Shown: positions 33,237-42,146 of the stretch, one piece after another
Numbering within the stretch: position 1 is the first letter of the stretch
Layout of the letters: every line of letters starts with the position of its first letter
Source: Planctomycetota bacterium
Lineage (GTDB): Bacteria > Planctomycetota > B15-G4
Reading direction: 5' to 3'
Length of the DNA: 64,000 bases
Assembly (NCBI GenBank): GCA_021604805.1
Contig: BQJR01000001.1
Span: 124,001-188,000, forward strand
The notes under the pieces: generated by a model
What the model saw: only the letters and a program-made list of their open reading frames with translations
Databases searched by the model: none
Told to the model about the DNA's origin: nothing
Program-made: the position numbers and the translations under genes

Positions 33237-34784
33237 ATGAAGATCCACTGGAAGATTCTCATCGCGCTGGTCGCGGGCGTCGCCGTCGGTGGCTGGTTCG
33301 GATGGGACCTGGACGCCGACCCCTGGATCGGCGTGCGCGCCGAGGCCGGGTCGTCGGGAGCGCTGCGGCTCAGCGAAGTCGAGTCGGGCGGGCCAGCCGC
33401 CAAGGGGCGTCTCACTGCCGGCACCGAACTGGTGGACGTGGTGCTGCGGCGCGGCTCCGAGCGTGAACGCGTCGTGCCGCTCTCCACCCCCGACGACCTG
33501 CAACTCGCTCTCGACGACACCGCCATCGGCGACCTGATCTGGTTCCACGCCGCCGAAGGCGCCGAAGTCCAGGGCGTGATGGTGAAGATGTCGCCCGACA
33601 GCGAACGCGCGCGCTGGATCGCGCCCTTCGCCTTCTTCGCCGACATCTTCCTGCGCCTGCTGAAGATGCTCATCGTGCCGATCATCCTCACTTCGATCAT
33701 CACAGGTGTGGCGGGTGTGGGCAGCGGCCGCGACCTGCGCCGGCTCGGCGGCAAGACCTTCGGCTACTACATCCTCACGAGCTTGCTCGCGGCCTGCACC
33801 GGCCTGTTGCTCGTGAACCTGCTCAAGCCCGGCAGCGGCGCGCCACTCGGCTTGTCGCCCACGGACAAGTTCGAAGAGGTGGCCGGCCAGAGTTTCTGGG
33901 ACGTGCTGCGCCGCATGGTCCCCGAGAACGTGTTCAGCGCCGTCACCGACAACGGCCAGATGCTGCAGGTGATCTTCTTCTCGTTGCTCTTCGGCTACTT
34001 CATCCTGCGCACCGACGAGCCGCATCAGTCGCGCATGAAAGGGTTCTTCGAGTCGGCGATGGAAGTGATGATGAAGCTCGCCAGCTTCGTCCTCATGCTG
34101 ATTCCTTACGGCGTGTTCTGCTTGCTGGTGAAGGTCGTGGGCGAGACCGGCTTCGAGGTCTTCAAGGCGCTCGGCCTCTACATGGTCACGGTGGCGGGCG
34201 GCCTGTTGATCCACGCGGTGATCACGCTGCCGCTCGTGCTGCGCTTCCTGGGTAAGGTGAATCCGCTCGGTTGGCTCAAGGCGATGGGGCCTGCGTTGAT
34301 GACGGCCTTCTCCACGTCGTCCTCGTCGATGACACTGCCGGTGAGCATGGAGACGGTCGAACATCGCGGCCGCGTCTCGAACAAAACCACATCGTTCGTG
34401 CTGCCGCTCGGCGCCACGATCAACATGGACGGCACGGCGCTCTACGAGTGCGCCGGCGTGATCTTCCTCGCGCAGTACTACGCCGACGTGTCGGGCTTCG
34501 ACCTCACGCTCGGCAAGCAGGTGCTCGTGGTGATGATGGCGCTGCTCGCGTCGATCGGCGCGGCGGGCATCCCGTCGGCGGGGCTCGTGATGATGCTCAC
34601 GATCCTCGGCGCGCTCGGCTTGCCGGTGGAAGGTGCCGCGCTGCTGCTCGCCGTCGACCGCCCGCTCGACATGCTGCGCACGGTGGTGAACGTGTGGAGC
34701 GACTCGTGCGGCGCGGCAGTGGTGGCGTCGAGCGAAGGCGAGCGGCCACTGGTCACCGAAGGTGTGGTCGTCGACACGGGGTGA
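33237..34784 (+). CDS. Dicarboxylate/amino acid:cation symporter (DAACS) with PDZ-like insert after TM1
   Basis: 515 residues from ATG at 33237. TM1 (IALVAGVAVGGWFGW) is followed not by TM2 but by an extra segment of roughly 85 residues (about 35-120) whose GGPAAKGRLTAGTELVDVVLRRG reads like a PDZ domain, then the normal DAACS core (FLRLLKMLIVPIILTSIITGVAG, the serine-rich TAFSTSSSSMTLPVSME re-entrant loop, NMDGTALYE and the RTVVNVWSD substrate motif). The core would import glutamate, aspartate or C4-dicarboxylates with Na+ or H+. The insert would face the periplasm. Arginase lies just upstream. Confidence 0.93.
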   Translation: MKIHWKILIALVAGVAVGGWFGWDLDADPWIGVRAEAGSSGALRLSEVESGGPAAKGRLTAGTELVDVVLRRGSERERVVPLSTPDDLQLALDDTAIGDLIWFHAAEGAEVQGVMVKMSPDSERARWIAPFAFFADIFLRLLKMLIVPIILTSIITGVAGVGSGRDLRRLGGKTFGYYILTSLLAACTGLLLVNLLKPGSGAPLGLSPTDKFEEVAGQSFWDVLRRMVPENVFSAVTDNGQMLQVIFFSLLFGYFILRTDEPHQSRMKGFFESAMEVMMKLASFVLMLIPYGVFCLLVKVVGETGFEVFKALGLYMVTVAGGLLIHAVITLPLVLRFLGKVNPLGWLKAMGPALMTAFSTSSSSMTLPVSMETVEHRGRVSNKTTSFVLPLGATINMDGTALYECAGVIFLAQYYADVSGFDLTLGKQVLVVMMALLASIGAAGIPSAGLVMMLTILGALGLPVEGAALLLAVDRPLDMLRTVVNVWSDSCGAAVVASSEGERPLVTEGVVVDTG

Positions 34785-34912
34785 CGGCGGCTCGCGCAGG
34801 CGGTGTGTTCGCAGGTGGACGCACAGAAAGGTTGCGCTGTCGGCTCGCTGGTGACGCGGAGGTAGGCAGGGGACCGGCACGCGGTTCCCGCCACGATCGC
34901 CGGAGCTCCCTG

Positions 34913-36514
34913 ATGCCTCGTCCCACTTTCACGGTCCTTCGGCGCTTGGCGCCGCTCGTCGTAGCGCTCGCGCTGTTCGTCGCTCCCACGACCGTGGCCG
35001 CGCAGTCGGTGATGGAAGCGCTGCTGCTCCCGATGGACCTCACGGTCGCGGCCGGCGACGACATCGACTTCGGCTACGGCATCGCGATCGACGGCGACAC
35101 GCTCTTCGTGGGCGCGCCCAAGGCCGGCGCGGGCAGCTTTTCCGACAAGGAGGGCCGCGTGTACGTCTACGAGCGCGACGGGGTCGACTGGCTCTTCGCC
35201 CAGGAGTTGGTCGCCGCGTCACCCGACGAGGACAACCTCCGCTTCGGCACCGCCCTCGCCGCCGAAGACGACGTGCTCGCGGTGGGCTGCGTCGATGAAG
35301 TGATCGTCTTCCGCAGGGTCGGCGGCGCCTGGCAGCAGGACGCCGAGATCCCGCTGAACCAAGGCGTCGGTGCGTCGGGGTGGCTCGAACTGGAGCTCGA
35401 GGACGACGTCCTGGCCGTGCACCACGTCCGCTTGTTTTCTGGTGACGACGGCGGTGTGTCCGTGTTCCGCGAACTCACCGGCGGGTGGCAGCTCGAACAG
35501 TTCATCCCGCTCCCGTCGGGCACGACCACGAGCCTCGGCATGCAACTCGAGCAGGGCTTCTTGATGCTCGGAGCGATGATCGCCTCGGGGGGCGGGGGCT
35601 TCGAGTTCCTCGATGCCGAGCTAAGTATCTACGAGCACTCCGGCGGCGTCTGGTCGCCGGGCCCGGTCCTCGACGGCGGCCAAACGCTTCACGTGAGCGG
35701 CGACCTGCTGCTGACCAAGTCCTACCACGAGGTGTTCCAGTTCGGGTTTCCCGGCGGCCACTCGCTCTCCATCGAGCTTCGCGCGTACGCACTCCGCGAC
35801 GGAGAATGGGTGCCGCGATCCGCCCCGGATCTCGACGACGAGGTCTTCCTCTTCAAGGCTGCGATGGTGGGCGACCTGATGATGGTCGTCGGGCGGAACG
35901 GCGGCGAGGGTTCGAACACCGTGGCGCGTTTGAAAACCTACGCGCTCGACGAGTCGGACGAGTGGATCGAGCAGGAGTCGGAGCTGATCAGCCCGCTCAT
36001 CGGCCTGCCCGCCCTCTTCCAGTTCTACCAGTGGGAACTCGTCACCGACGGTGACCGCGCCGTGCTCGCCGACGCCTCGTTCGGCAACGGCTTCCCCCCG
36101 GACGGCGGGGCCTTCGTGTTCCGCGGCACGCCTTTCGGTCGGATCGAGTCCGGCGAATTTGCCGGCACCGGCGGCGCGGTCCCGCAGCTCTCGGGCAGCG
36201 GCACGCTCACACCCGGCAGCGACAACTCGCTCACGCTCAGCGACGCGCTGCCGCTCACCACGACGGCGCTGCTCTCCGGGCTCGGCCTCGAGCAGCTCCC
36301 GTTCAAGGGCGGCGTGCTCGTGCCCACTCCCGACCTGCTCCTCAACGCGCTGCTCGCACTGCCGGTGAACGCGCAAGGTGAGCAGGCCCTTTCCTTTGCG
36401 TGGCCCGCCGACGTGCCCACCGGCACCAAGCTCTACCTGCAGCACTGGGTCGCAGATCCGGCTGGCCCGTTTGGGTTCAGCGCGAGCAACGGCTTGGAGC
36501 TCGTGACGCAGTAG
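34913..36514 (+). CDS. Secreted FG-GAP/beta-propeller-like protein A
   Basis: 533 residues from ATG at 34913 with GGAG upstream. Signal peptide about residues 1-30 (LVVALALFVAPTTVAAQ). The body consists of repeats typical of integrin-alpha-like FG-GAP propellers: DIDFGYGIAIDGDTLFVGAPKAG, FGTALAAEDDVLAVG, VTDGDRAVLADASF. The last about 125 residues form a separate beta-rich module beginning after GRIESG (GSGTL, PFKGGVLVPTPD, YLQHWVADP, GFSASNGLEL) that is shared with the next gene. Secreted or surface exposed; ligand unknown. First of two tandem paralogues. Confidence 0.88.
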   Translation: MPRPTFTVLRRLAPLVVALALFVAPTTVAAQSVMEALLLPMDLTVAAGDDIDFGYGIAIDGDTLFVGAPKAGAGSFSDKEGRVYVYERDGVDWLFAQELVAASPDEDNLRFGTALAAEDDVLAVGCVDEVIVFRRVGGAWQQDAEIPLNQGVGASGWLELELEDDVLAVHHVRLFSGDDGGVSVFRELTGGWQLEQFIPLPSGTTTSLGMQLEQGFLMLGAMIASGGGGFEFLDAELSIYEHSGGVWSPGPVLDGGQTLHVSGDLLLTKSYHEVFQFGFPGGHSLSIELRAYALRDGEWVPRSAPDLDDEVFLFKAAMVGDLMMVVGRNGGEGSNTVARLKTYALDESDEWIEQESELISPLIGLPALFQFYQWELVTDGDRAVLADASFGNGFPPDGGAFVFRGTPFGRIESGEFAGTGGAVPQLSGSGTLTPGSDNSLTLSDALPLTTTALLSGLGLEQLPFKGGVLVPTPDLLLNALLALPVNAQGEQALSFAWPADVPTGTKLYLQHWVADPAGPFGFSASNGLELVTQ

Positions 36515-36589
36515 CCGGATGAATCCTGTCGGGAATTGCGCTCGCGCTGTCCTGGATGCGCGATACTGATCAACACTCTGGAGATTGCC

Positions 36590-38140
36590 ATGCGCTGTGT
36601 CGCCACCATCCTTCTCATTGCCTCGTTCGCCCTTCCGGCCTCAGCACAGACGGTGCTCGAGGAGCTGCTGCTCCCCGGAGCGCTGCCCGCGCCCCCCGGA
36701 GCCGACGTGGACTTCGGCTACTCCGTCGATCTCAGCGACGACTTGCTCGTGGTCGGAGCACCCGAAGCCGCCAGCGGTGAAGGCCGTCTCTACCTCTACA
36801 CGCGCGAGGGTGTCGACTGGGTGTTCGACCAGGCGCTCGGCGTGTCGCTCCCGTCGGCGGCGAACGCAAGCTTGGGGCGCGCCGTGGCGCTCGACGGGGA
36901 CCGTCTCGCGGCCACGTCGTCGGGCTCACTCGTGATCTTCGAACTCACCGGTGGCAGCTGGCAGCAGCAAGCCGAGTTGGCGACCGCACCACTGGCTCAC
37001 GCGCGCGGCTTGGATCTCGGAGGTGGCTTCGCGGTAATCGCGGAACCCGCCGCGGATCACCGTGTGCTCGTGTTCCGCGACAACGGCGGGTGGAGCTTCG
37101 AAGACACGCTCAGCGGTGGCTTCGGGGACGACGCTCTCGGTGTCGCCGTGAGCGCCGACGCGTTGTTCATCGGGCGTGAGTTCTCCGCGGTGCTCGGCAA
37201 CGAGTCCACGCAGCAGTCGGTGCTCACGGTTTACGAACGGCAGCTCGATGCTTGGGTCCAGGTGCCCTTCGACGGCGGCGGTTTCACGCAGACGCGTCTG
37301 GGCGACGCCGTCGAGATCGATGGCGACCGCGCCGTGGCCTCGGGCTTCTCGACCACCACGCAGCTCTTCCCGCCCGCGCCCGGTGTGAGTGCGTACCGTG
37401 TGTCCCTGTTCACCCGCACGGGTGGCGCGTGGGCGCTCGACGAGCACCTCCCCGCATCGCCGGTCACGCGACCCTCGGCCGCCTTCGCCGGCGACGACGT
37501 GGTCGCCGTCGGGCGCGACGCCGTGAGCGAACCACTGGCGGCCTTCGCCCTGTTCCGCAACTCGGGCGCTGGTTGGAGCCTGGAACAGTCCGCGCTGCTC
37601 GACCCCAACGTGGAGGCACCCTTCAGCCTCGGCGGGCCCACCAGCGCCGTGCCCGACTGGTCCGTGGCCGGACAGGCCGGACACTTCGTCGCTGCGAGTC
37701 GCGCCTTCGATCCTGGGACCACTGGCGACGGCGCTGCCTTCGTGTGGCGCACCTCGCCCTTCGGTGTGATCGAGGGGGGACAACTTGCGGGCACTGCCGG
37801 AGTCACTCCTGAGCTGCGCGGTACGGGCTCTCTCGCGGGAGGGAGCGCGACCACGATCACGCTCACCGACGCCTTGCCGTCCAGCACAACCGCGTTGCTC
37901 AGCGGCACTGCGGCGGCCTACCAGCCGTTCAAGGGGGGTGTGCTCGTCCCGCTGCCCAACCTGCTCGTGAACTCGTTGCTGGCGCTGCCCGTGAACGCGG
38001 CCGGCGAACGCGCGCTCGGGTTCCACTGGCCCCACGGCGTCCCGGCGGGAGTGGCGCTCTACTTGCAGCACTGGGTCGTCGACGCGGCTGCTCCCTACGG
38101 CTACAGCGCGAGCAACGGTCTGGAGCTCATCTCGCAGTAA
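36590..38140 (+). CDS. Secreted FG-GAP/beta-propeller-like protein B (paralogue of the upstream gene)
   Basis: 516 residues from ATG at 36590 with GGAG upstream; signal peptide MRCVATILLIASFALPASA. It shares with the previous gene the mature start (TVLEELLLPG versus SVMEALLLPM), the first propeller repeat (DVDFGYSVDLSDDLLVVGAPEA) and the C-terminal module of about 125 residues (GTGSL, PFKGGVLVPLPN, YLQHWVVDA, GYSASNGLEL). The middle is more diverged, so the pair arose by tandem duplication and then drifted. A TACTGAT-like hexamer lies about 30 bp upstream, so it may have its own promoter. No catalytic residues recognised. Confidence 0.88.
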   Translation: MRCVATILLIASFALPASAQTVLEELLLPGALPAPPGADVDFGYSVDLSDDLLVVGAPEAASGEGRLYLYTREGVDWVFDQALGVSLPSAANASLGRAVALDGDRLAATSSGSLVIFELTGGSWQQQAELATAPLAHARGLDLGGGFAVIAEPAADHRVLVFRDNGGWSFEDTLSGGFGDDALGVAVSADALFIGREFSAVLGNESTQQSVLTVYERQLDAWVQVPFDGGGFTQTRLGDAVEIDGDRAVASGFSTTTQLFPPAPGVSAYRVSLFTRTGGAWALDEHLPASPVTRPSAAFAGDDVVAVGRDAVSEPLAAFALFRNSGAGWSLEQSALLDPNVEAPFSLGGPTSAVPDWSVAGQAGHFVAASRAFDPGTTGDGAAFVWRTSPFGVIEGGQLAGTAGVTPELRGTGSLAGGSATTITLTDALPSSTTALLSGTAAAYQPFKGGVLVPLPNLLVNSLLALPVNAAGERALGFHWPHGVPAGVALYLQHWVVDAAAPYGYSASNGLELISQ

Positions 38141-38161
38141 ACGCGAGGGGCGCAGCAGCGC

Positions 38162-38575
38162 TCAGGCATGGCCCCAGCGGAACAGCGTGGCGATCTCGAT
38201 GTCGGGGTTGAGGCTCTTGTGCACGGGGCAGTGAGCCGCGGCGCGCTCGAGCGTGGTTTGCAGACGGTCGCCCGGATCGTTGGGCACGTGGAACACGACC
38301 TGTAGCTTGCCGACGCGTCGTTCGGGGTCGGCGACCATGCTCTTCACCACGGTCACGCGCATGCCCGCGAGGTCGACGTCGTGCTTGTTCGCGGTGATGC
38401 CCATGATCGTGGCCATGCAGGCAGCCAGTGAGGTGGCCAGCAGGTCGGTCGGCGAGAACGACTCGCCGCGCCCCTGGTTGTCCACCGGCGCGTCGGTGCT
38501 CAGCGTGGTGCCCGAGGGCGTGTGCGTGGCCGAGCAGTGCAGCTCGCCTTCGTAGGTCAGGTCGATGCGAACCAT
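38162..38575 (-). CDS. OsmC-family peroxiredoxin
   Basis: 137 residues, full length for OsmC/YhfA. Conserved GESFSPTDLLATSLAACMATIMG holds the general-base Glu and first redox Cys, and HCPVHKSL holds the second Cys, which together reduce organic hydroperoxides. Cytoplasmic. It is convergent with the FG-GAP gene B across 21 bp that contain a GCGC-AGCA-GCGC mini-hairpin. Its closest relatives appear to be the YhfA branch, some of whose members lack clear peroxidase activity. Confidence 0.93.
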   Translation of the reverse strand: MVRIDLTYEGELHCSATHTPSGTTLSTDAPVDNQGRGESFSPTDLLATSLAACMATIMGITANKHDVDLAGMRVTVVKSMVADPERRVGKLQVVFHVPNDPGDRLQTTLERAAAHCPVHKSLNPDIEIATLFRWGHA

Positions 38576-38627
38576 CGTGGGCTTCCGGGAGTGAGTGCGG
38601 AGGACGGCGAAACGCGCGGCGCAGCGC

Positions 38628-39269
38628 TCAGCGCGATTGAGTCGGACGCAGCGCCAGCGCGAGCTTCTCGAGCAGGCCGCGCACGCAGCGCTCTTGCTCG
38701 TCGAGCGCCAGGGACTCCTCTTGTTTGTCGCGGCGCGTGGCTTGCTCGGGGAGCAACGGCAGGTGCACGAAGCTCGCCCGCGGCGCGTAACGCTGACCGA
38801 GCACGTGGTAGAGCGTGGCGTTGCAGAGGTGCGTGCCGGCGTCGTCGGAGTGCGTGACAGGCAGGCCCTCGGCGCGCAGCACCTGGGCCAACTCGGGCAC
38901 CGGCAGCGTGGCCTCGCGCACGGCCTCGCCGCGCTCCTCGATCAGCTCGTTCTCGGCGCCGTGTCCGCCGTTGTCGAGGCGACCGCGGTAGTGCAGCCGG
39001 TTGTGCGCGCGGCACTCGATCTCCACCAAGCCGCTGCGCGCGTGTTGTCCCATGCCCAGCCATATCTGCGGACGTAGGGCTTCGAGCAACTCGTCCATGC
39101 GCCCGCGCAGGCGCTTGCGGTCCACGGGCAAGACCTCGAAGCAGAGCTCGAGCCCGGCGATCTCGGGCGGCGCCGCTCGCCAGCGCGTCACGAGTTCCGC
39201 CGACGGGTTCTGCGGATCGTCTTCGAAGGGTTCGAAGCCGGTGAGCAACACTCGCATCACGGCGCTCAT
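38628..39269 (-). CDS. pcp: Pyroglutamyl-peptidase I-like cysteine peptidase (C15)
   Basis: 213 residues. VLLTGFEPFEDDPQNPS is the family N-terminal signature; the catalytic Cys lies in DDAGTHLCNATLYH and the His in ASFVHLPLLPEQ. The enzyme removes N-terminal pyroglutamate from peptides in the cytoplasm. The start MSAVMRV at 39269 overlaps the stop of the QueD-like gene by 4 bp (ATGA), so it was preferred over the inner ATG at 39257. The pairing with QueD has no obvious metabolic logic. The sequence has the normal length of the family. Confidence 0.9.
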   Translation of the reverse strand: MSAVMRVLLTGFEPFEDDPQNPSAELVTRWRAAPPEIAGLELCFEVLPVDRKRLRGRMDELLEALRPQIWLGMGQHARSGLVEIECRAHNRLHYRGRLDNGGHGAENELIEERGEAVREATLPVPELAQVLRAEGLPVTHSDDAGTHLCNATLYHVLGQRYAPRASFVHLPLLPEQATRRDKQEESLALDEQERCVRGLLEKLALALRPTQSR

Positions 39270-39763
39270 GAGTCGGCCTCGTAGTGGTAGACGCCGCGCT
39301 GGTTGCTGGTCTCCTCGACGGCCAGCTCCAAGCGTTGCACGTGCAGCTCCGGGAAGCGCTCTCCGAGACGACGCCGCAGTTCGCGGCCCACCCAGGTGGC
39401 CAGGTTCTCAGCGCTCAGGTTGTTCATCGGCAGGATGATGACGTCCTCGTCGGGTGCCACGTAGAGCCTCTCGCGATAGCGCACTTCGGTGCGGCCGTCG
39501 TCGCGGCGGGTGGCCACGAGCTCGTGGTGTTCGCCGGGCACCAGCCAGTGCTCGTCGAGCTCGTCGACCAGCTCCTTGATCACCGGCTTGGCCGCCTTGA
39601 AGTCGATCACCAAACCGTGCTTCGAGAGGCTCCCTTCCAGCGCGACGAACACGCGGTAGTTGTGCCCGTGGAGGCGCTCGGCGCTGCCGTCGGGAAAGAT
39701 CAGGAAGTGCGCCGCCGAGAACTTGAAGGCTTCCTTCTGAAGGATGATCGACCAGCGCTCCAT
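39266..39763 (-). CDS. queD: 6-carboxytetrahydropterin synthase / 6-pyruvoyl-tetrahydropterin synthase family
   Basis: 165 residues from ATG at 39763, GGAG upstream. Zinc ligands are visible in FSAAHF and HGHNYRV, with DFKAAKPVIKELVDELDEHWL and LSAENLATWV downstream as in QueD/PTPS. It lacks an obvious CxxxHGH Cys; the position before the second His pair reads ERLHGH, so assignment between QueD (queuosine precursor) and PTPS-like (biopterin) is open. At 165 residues it is slightly longer than E. coli QueD. The leader (39764-39949) is GC-rich and carries a TATCGT hexamer about 95 bp upstream on its strand. Confidence 0.83.
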   Translation of the reverse strand: MERWSIILQKEAFKFSAAHFLIFPDGSAERLHGHNYRVFVALEGSLSKHGLVIDFKAAKPVIKELVDELDEHWLVPGEHHELVATRRDDGRTEVRYRERLYVAPDEDVIILPMNNLSAENLATWVGRELRRRLGERFPELHVQRLELAVEETSNQRGVYHYEADS

Positions 39764-39884
39764 GGCGCGGACTCCGGTGGGGTGGCGTCGGCGCAGGGGC
39801 CCGGGGAGGCGCCAGAGGGCACCGGAGGGCAGCGGGGGGGACGCGTCGTGGCGCCCCACGATAGCGCTTTGGCGCGCATTCGCA

Positions 39885-39897
39885 CCCCAAGTTGGGG
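39885..39897. promoter_or_regulatory. Perfect 13-nt palindrome upstream of the PilT-like gene
   Basis: CCCCAA-G-TTGGGG, located 53 bp before the GTG at 39950 and 122 bp before the QueD start on the other strand. Possible operator shared by the divergent pair. Confidence 0.35.
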
Positions 39898-39949
39898 GCG
39901 CCGGTCTGCCGATGAAGGCGCTGTCCCTCTCCTGAGCTGGAGCGCCCGC

Positions 39950-41254
39950 GTGTCCGCCAAGCTGAACAACGACCCGAACTTCCGTGATGGTGTGACCGAC
40001 GTCTCGGTCCCCGCGACGCGCCCCGCAGCCAAACGGGCGGCCAAGCCCTCACCGGGCACGTCCCCTGCCGCGCCGCGCGCGTCCACGGAAGACCAGCACG
40101 CCGTGTACGAGGTCTCGGGACGCATGGTCTCGATCTTCGACCTGCTGCGCCGCTTCAGCGACGGCGACCAGCAAGCCGGCGGCCTCTCGCGCCTTGCCGA
40201 CTTGCACCTCAAGGTCGGCGGTCCGGTGCGCTTCCGTCACGACGGTCGTCTCGTGCCGCTCCAAGGCGGCGCCAACCTCACGGCCGAGGTGGCACGCAAG
40301 CTCGTGTACCCGTTGCTGCGTCGTAACCAGATCGCGCGCCTCGAACAGGAAGTGCCCGAGGACGTCGACAGCGGTTACCACTTCGAAGACGAAGGCATGG
40401 ACTTCCGTATCAACGTCTTCCACGACCGCGACGGCATCGCCTGCGTGATCCGCGCGCTCGCCCGCGACGTGCCCGAGACGCGCGCGCTCGGCTTCCCCGA
40501 CCACAGCGTGATCCAAGACATCCTCAACCTGCGCCAAGGTCTCGTGATCGTGACCGGCATCACGGGCTCGGGTAAGTCCACGACGATCGCGGCGATCATG
40601 GCCGAGCTCAACCGCAAGGCGCGGCTGCGCGTGATCACGCTCGAGGATCCGGTCGAGTACGTGATGAGCCCCGACAAGTGCCTGATCTCCCAGCGCGAAG
40701 TCGGACGTCATGTGCGCACCTTCTCGGGCGGCTTGCGCTCGGCGTTGCGCGAGGACCCCGACGTGATCTTCCTCGGTGAGATCCGCGACACGGAGACGGC
40801 CAGCCTCGCGCTCTCCGCTGCCGAGACCGGTCACCTCGTGTTCACCACCTTGCACACGCGCGACGCCAAGGGCGTGATCACGCGCTTGGTCGACCTGTTC
40901 CCGCCCGAGCGCGGTCGCGAGATCATGTCGCAGATGTCCTTCAGCCTGTCCTACGTGATCGCGCAGAAGCTCGTGCCGCGCGCCGACAAGGCCGGGCGCG
41001 TCGCGACCTTCGAGATCCTCAAGAACGTGCCCGCCATCAGCAACCTGATCCGCGTGGGCAACTGGCACCAGATCTACGCGACCATGCAGCTGTCGGCCAA
41101 GGAACGCATGGTGACCATGGAGAAGCACATCGCATGGCTGATCTCCAAGGGCATCATCACCAAGGAGATCGGTGTGCAGTACGCCAACGACCCGAGTCAG
41201 TTGCTGGGTGAAGGCGCGCCGCAGAACAACCAAGCGCGTCAGCCACAGGTCTGA
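39950..41254 (+). CDS. PilT-like type IV pilus twitching ATPase
   Basis: 434 residues from GTG at 39950 with GGAG upstream. After a disordered basic N-terminal 60 residues, the PilT N-domain (ADLHLKVGGPVRFRHDGRLVPL) and the ATPase core follow: Walker A GITGSGKST (203-211), ITLEDPVEYV, the Asp box ALREDPDVIFLGEIRDTETA, the His box GHLVFTTLHTRDA. These hexameric motors drive pilus retraction. Catalytic residues are intact. No other pilus gene is in the window, and the N-terminal extension is longer than in standard PilT, so it may be PilU-like or a specialised paralogue. Confidence 0.92.
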   Translation: MSAKLNNDPNFRDGVTDVSVPATRPAAKRAAKPSPGTSPAAPRASTEDQHAVYEVSGRMVSIFDLLRRFSDGDQQAGGLSRLADLHLKVGGPVRFRHDGRLVPLQGGANLTAEVARKLVYPLLRRNQIARLEQEVPEDVDSGYHFEDEGMDFRINVFHDRDGIACVIRALARDVPETRALGFPDHSVIQDILNLRQGLVIVTGITGSGKSTTIAAIMAELNRKARLRVITLEDPVEYVMSPDKCLISQREVGRHVRTFSGGLRSALREDPDVIFLGEIRDTETASLALSAAETGHLVFTTLHTRDAKGVITRLVDLFPPERGREIMSQMSFSLSYVIAQKLVPRADKAGRVATFEILKNVPAISNLIRVGNWHQIYATMQLSAKERMVTMEKHIAWLISKGIITKEIGVQYANDPSQLLGEGAPQNNQARQPQV

Positions 41255-41276
41255 GCGCGCTGCGCTGAACGCCGGG

Positions 41277-41314
41277 TCAACCTCGGATCAACCTCGGATC
41301 AACCTCGGATCAAC
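41277..41314. repeat. 11-bp tandem repeat (TCAACCTCGGA x3 plus partial)
   Basis: Three exact copies at 41277, 41288 and 41299 and the first five bases of a fourth at 41310. It lies in the 68-bp gap between the convergent PilT-like and DUF2270 genes. Confidence 0.9.
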
Positions 41315-41322
41315 GGCGGGAC

Positions 41323-42063
41323 TCAGCGGCGCTGCGGGGCTTCTTCGTCGACCACGTCGCCGATGTCCCAGTTGTCGCGCGAGCGGCGTGAGTGCGTGCG
41401 TCCGATGACCAGGATCGCGAGCAAGCCGCAGTAGAAGATCGCGATCGCGGAGAGCGCGAACTCACCGGGGAGTCCGCCCACCGCGCAGCGCTCCACGATC
41501 TCGCGCAGGCTCGCAGCCGGCGTGGGGTGGATGTAGAGCTTGATCACCCAGGCGGCGAAGATGATCGCGAAGATCGCGAGATAGTTGCGCGCCATGCGGA
41601 GGCGCAGCGCTTGCATGCGGGTGACGTGGAAGTGCGGGGTGACCAAGTCGTCGGCGACGAGCTGCGCCCAGGAGGCTTCGGGCGAGCGCAGGTCGCGCTC
41701 CAGGATCGGCGCGAAGAAGTTCGTCTCGATCTTGCGCACGCGCGCGCGCCACACGTCGAAGAAGCGGAAGCGACGCGCCTCGAGCGAGAGCAACACCACG
41801 AGCAGGGCGTTGGCGAACTGCAGGCTGAAGTGGCTGGCTTCCACGTCGCCGAACGCGAAACCCAGCGCGCTCGCTGTGCTGAAGATCGCCCAGTGCGTGG
41901 AGTGGTCGAGCCGCATGCGCCAGGTGTTCGCGCGGGCGACTTCGCCTCGGTAGAGGTGCACCACGGCCGTGACGTACTCGCCGCGATCGAGGTCGTTGCT
42001 CTCGTAGTCCACGCGGCTGGGGGGCAGCGACTCGTCGGGCGTGGGGGAGGCGGGGGCGCTCAC
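41323..42063 (-). CDS. DUF2270 membrane protein
   Basis: 246 residues from GTG at 42063. The conserved block HLYRGEVARANTWRMRLDHSTHWAIFSTASALGFAFG is the DUF2270 signature. About four membrane helices follow (two near 60-105, one near 170, one near 215), with charged ends and a C-terminal tail rich in R, D and E. Function is unknown for the family. A TACGAT hexamer on the minus strand lies 6 nt before the GTG with no ribosome-binding site. It is divergent from the EgtB-like gene and faces the PilT-like gene across a tandem repeat. Confidence 0.85.
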   Translation of the reverse strand: MSAPASPTPDESLPPSRVDYESNDLDRGEYVTAVVHLYRGEVARANTWRMRLDHSTHWAIFSTASALGFAFGDVEASHFSLQFANALLVVLLSLEARRFRFFDVWRARVRKIETNFFAPILERDLRSPEASWAQLVADDLVTPHFHVTRMQALRLRMARNYLAIFAIIFAAWVIKLYIHPTPAASLREIVERCAVGGLPGEFALSAIAIFYCGLLAILVIGRTHSRRSRDNWDIGDVVDEEAPQRR

Positions 42064-42069
42064 GCCTGC

Positions 42070-42075
42070 ATCGTA
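42070..42075 (-). promoter_or_regulatory. Candidate -10 box TACGAT, leaderless-type
   Basis: Minus-strand TACGAT, 6 nt before the GTG at 42063. Confidence 0.4.
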
Positions 42076-42146
42076 GGCGTCGCCGATGCTGATTTCACCG
42101 CCTGAGACGCGCTGTTCCTTGGCTGGGTTTGACCCCACGAGCGCGC

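Noticed and set aside
32826..34880. Long minus-strand open frame (684 codons) opposite arginase and the symporter
   Set aside because: It is a His/Arg/Glu-rich shadow frame, the usual effect of GC-rich coding DNA; the plus-strand frames match known families over their full length.
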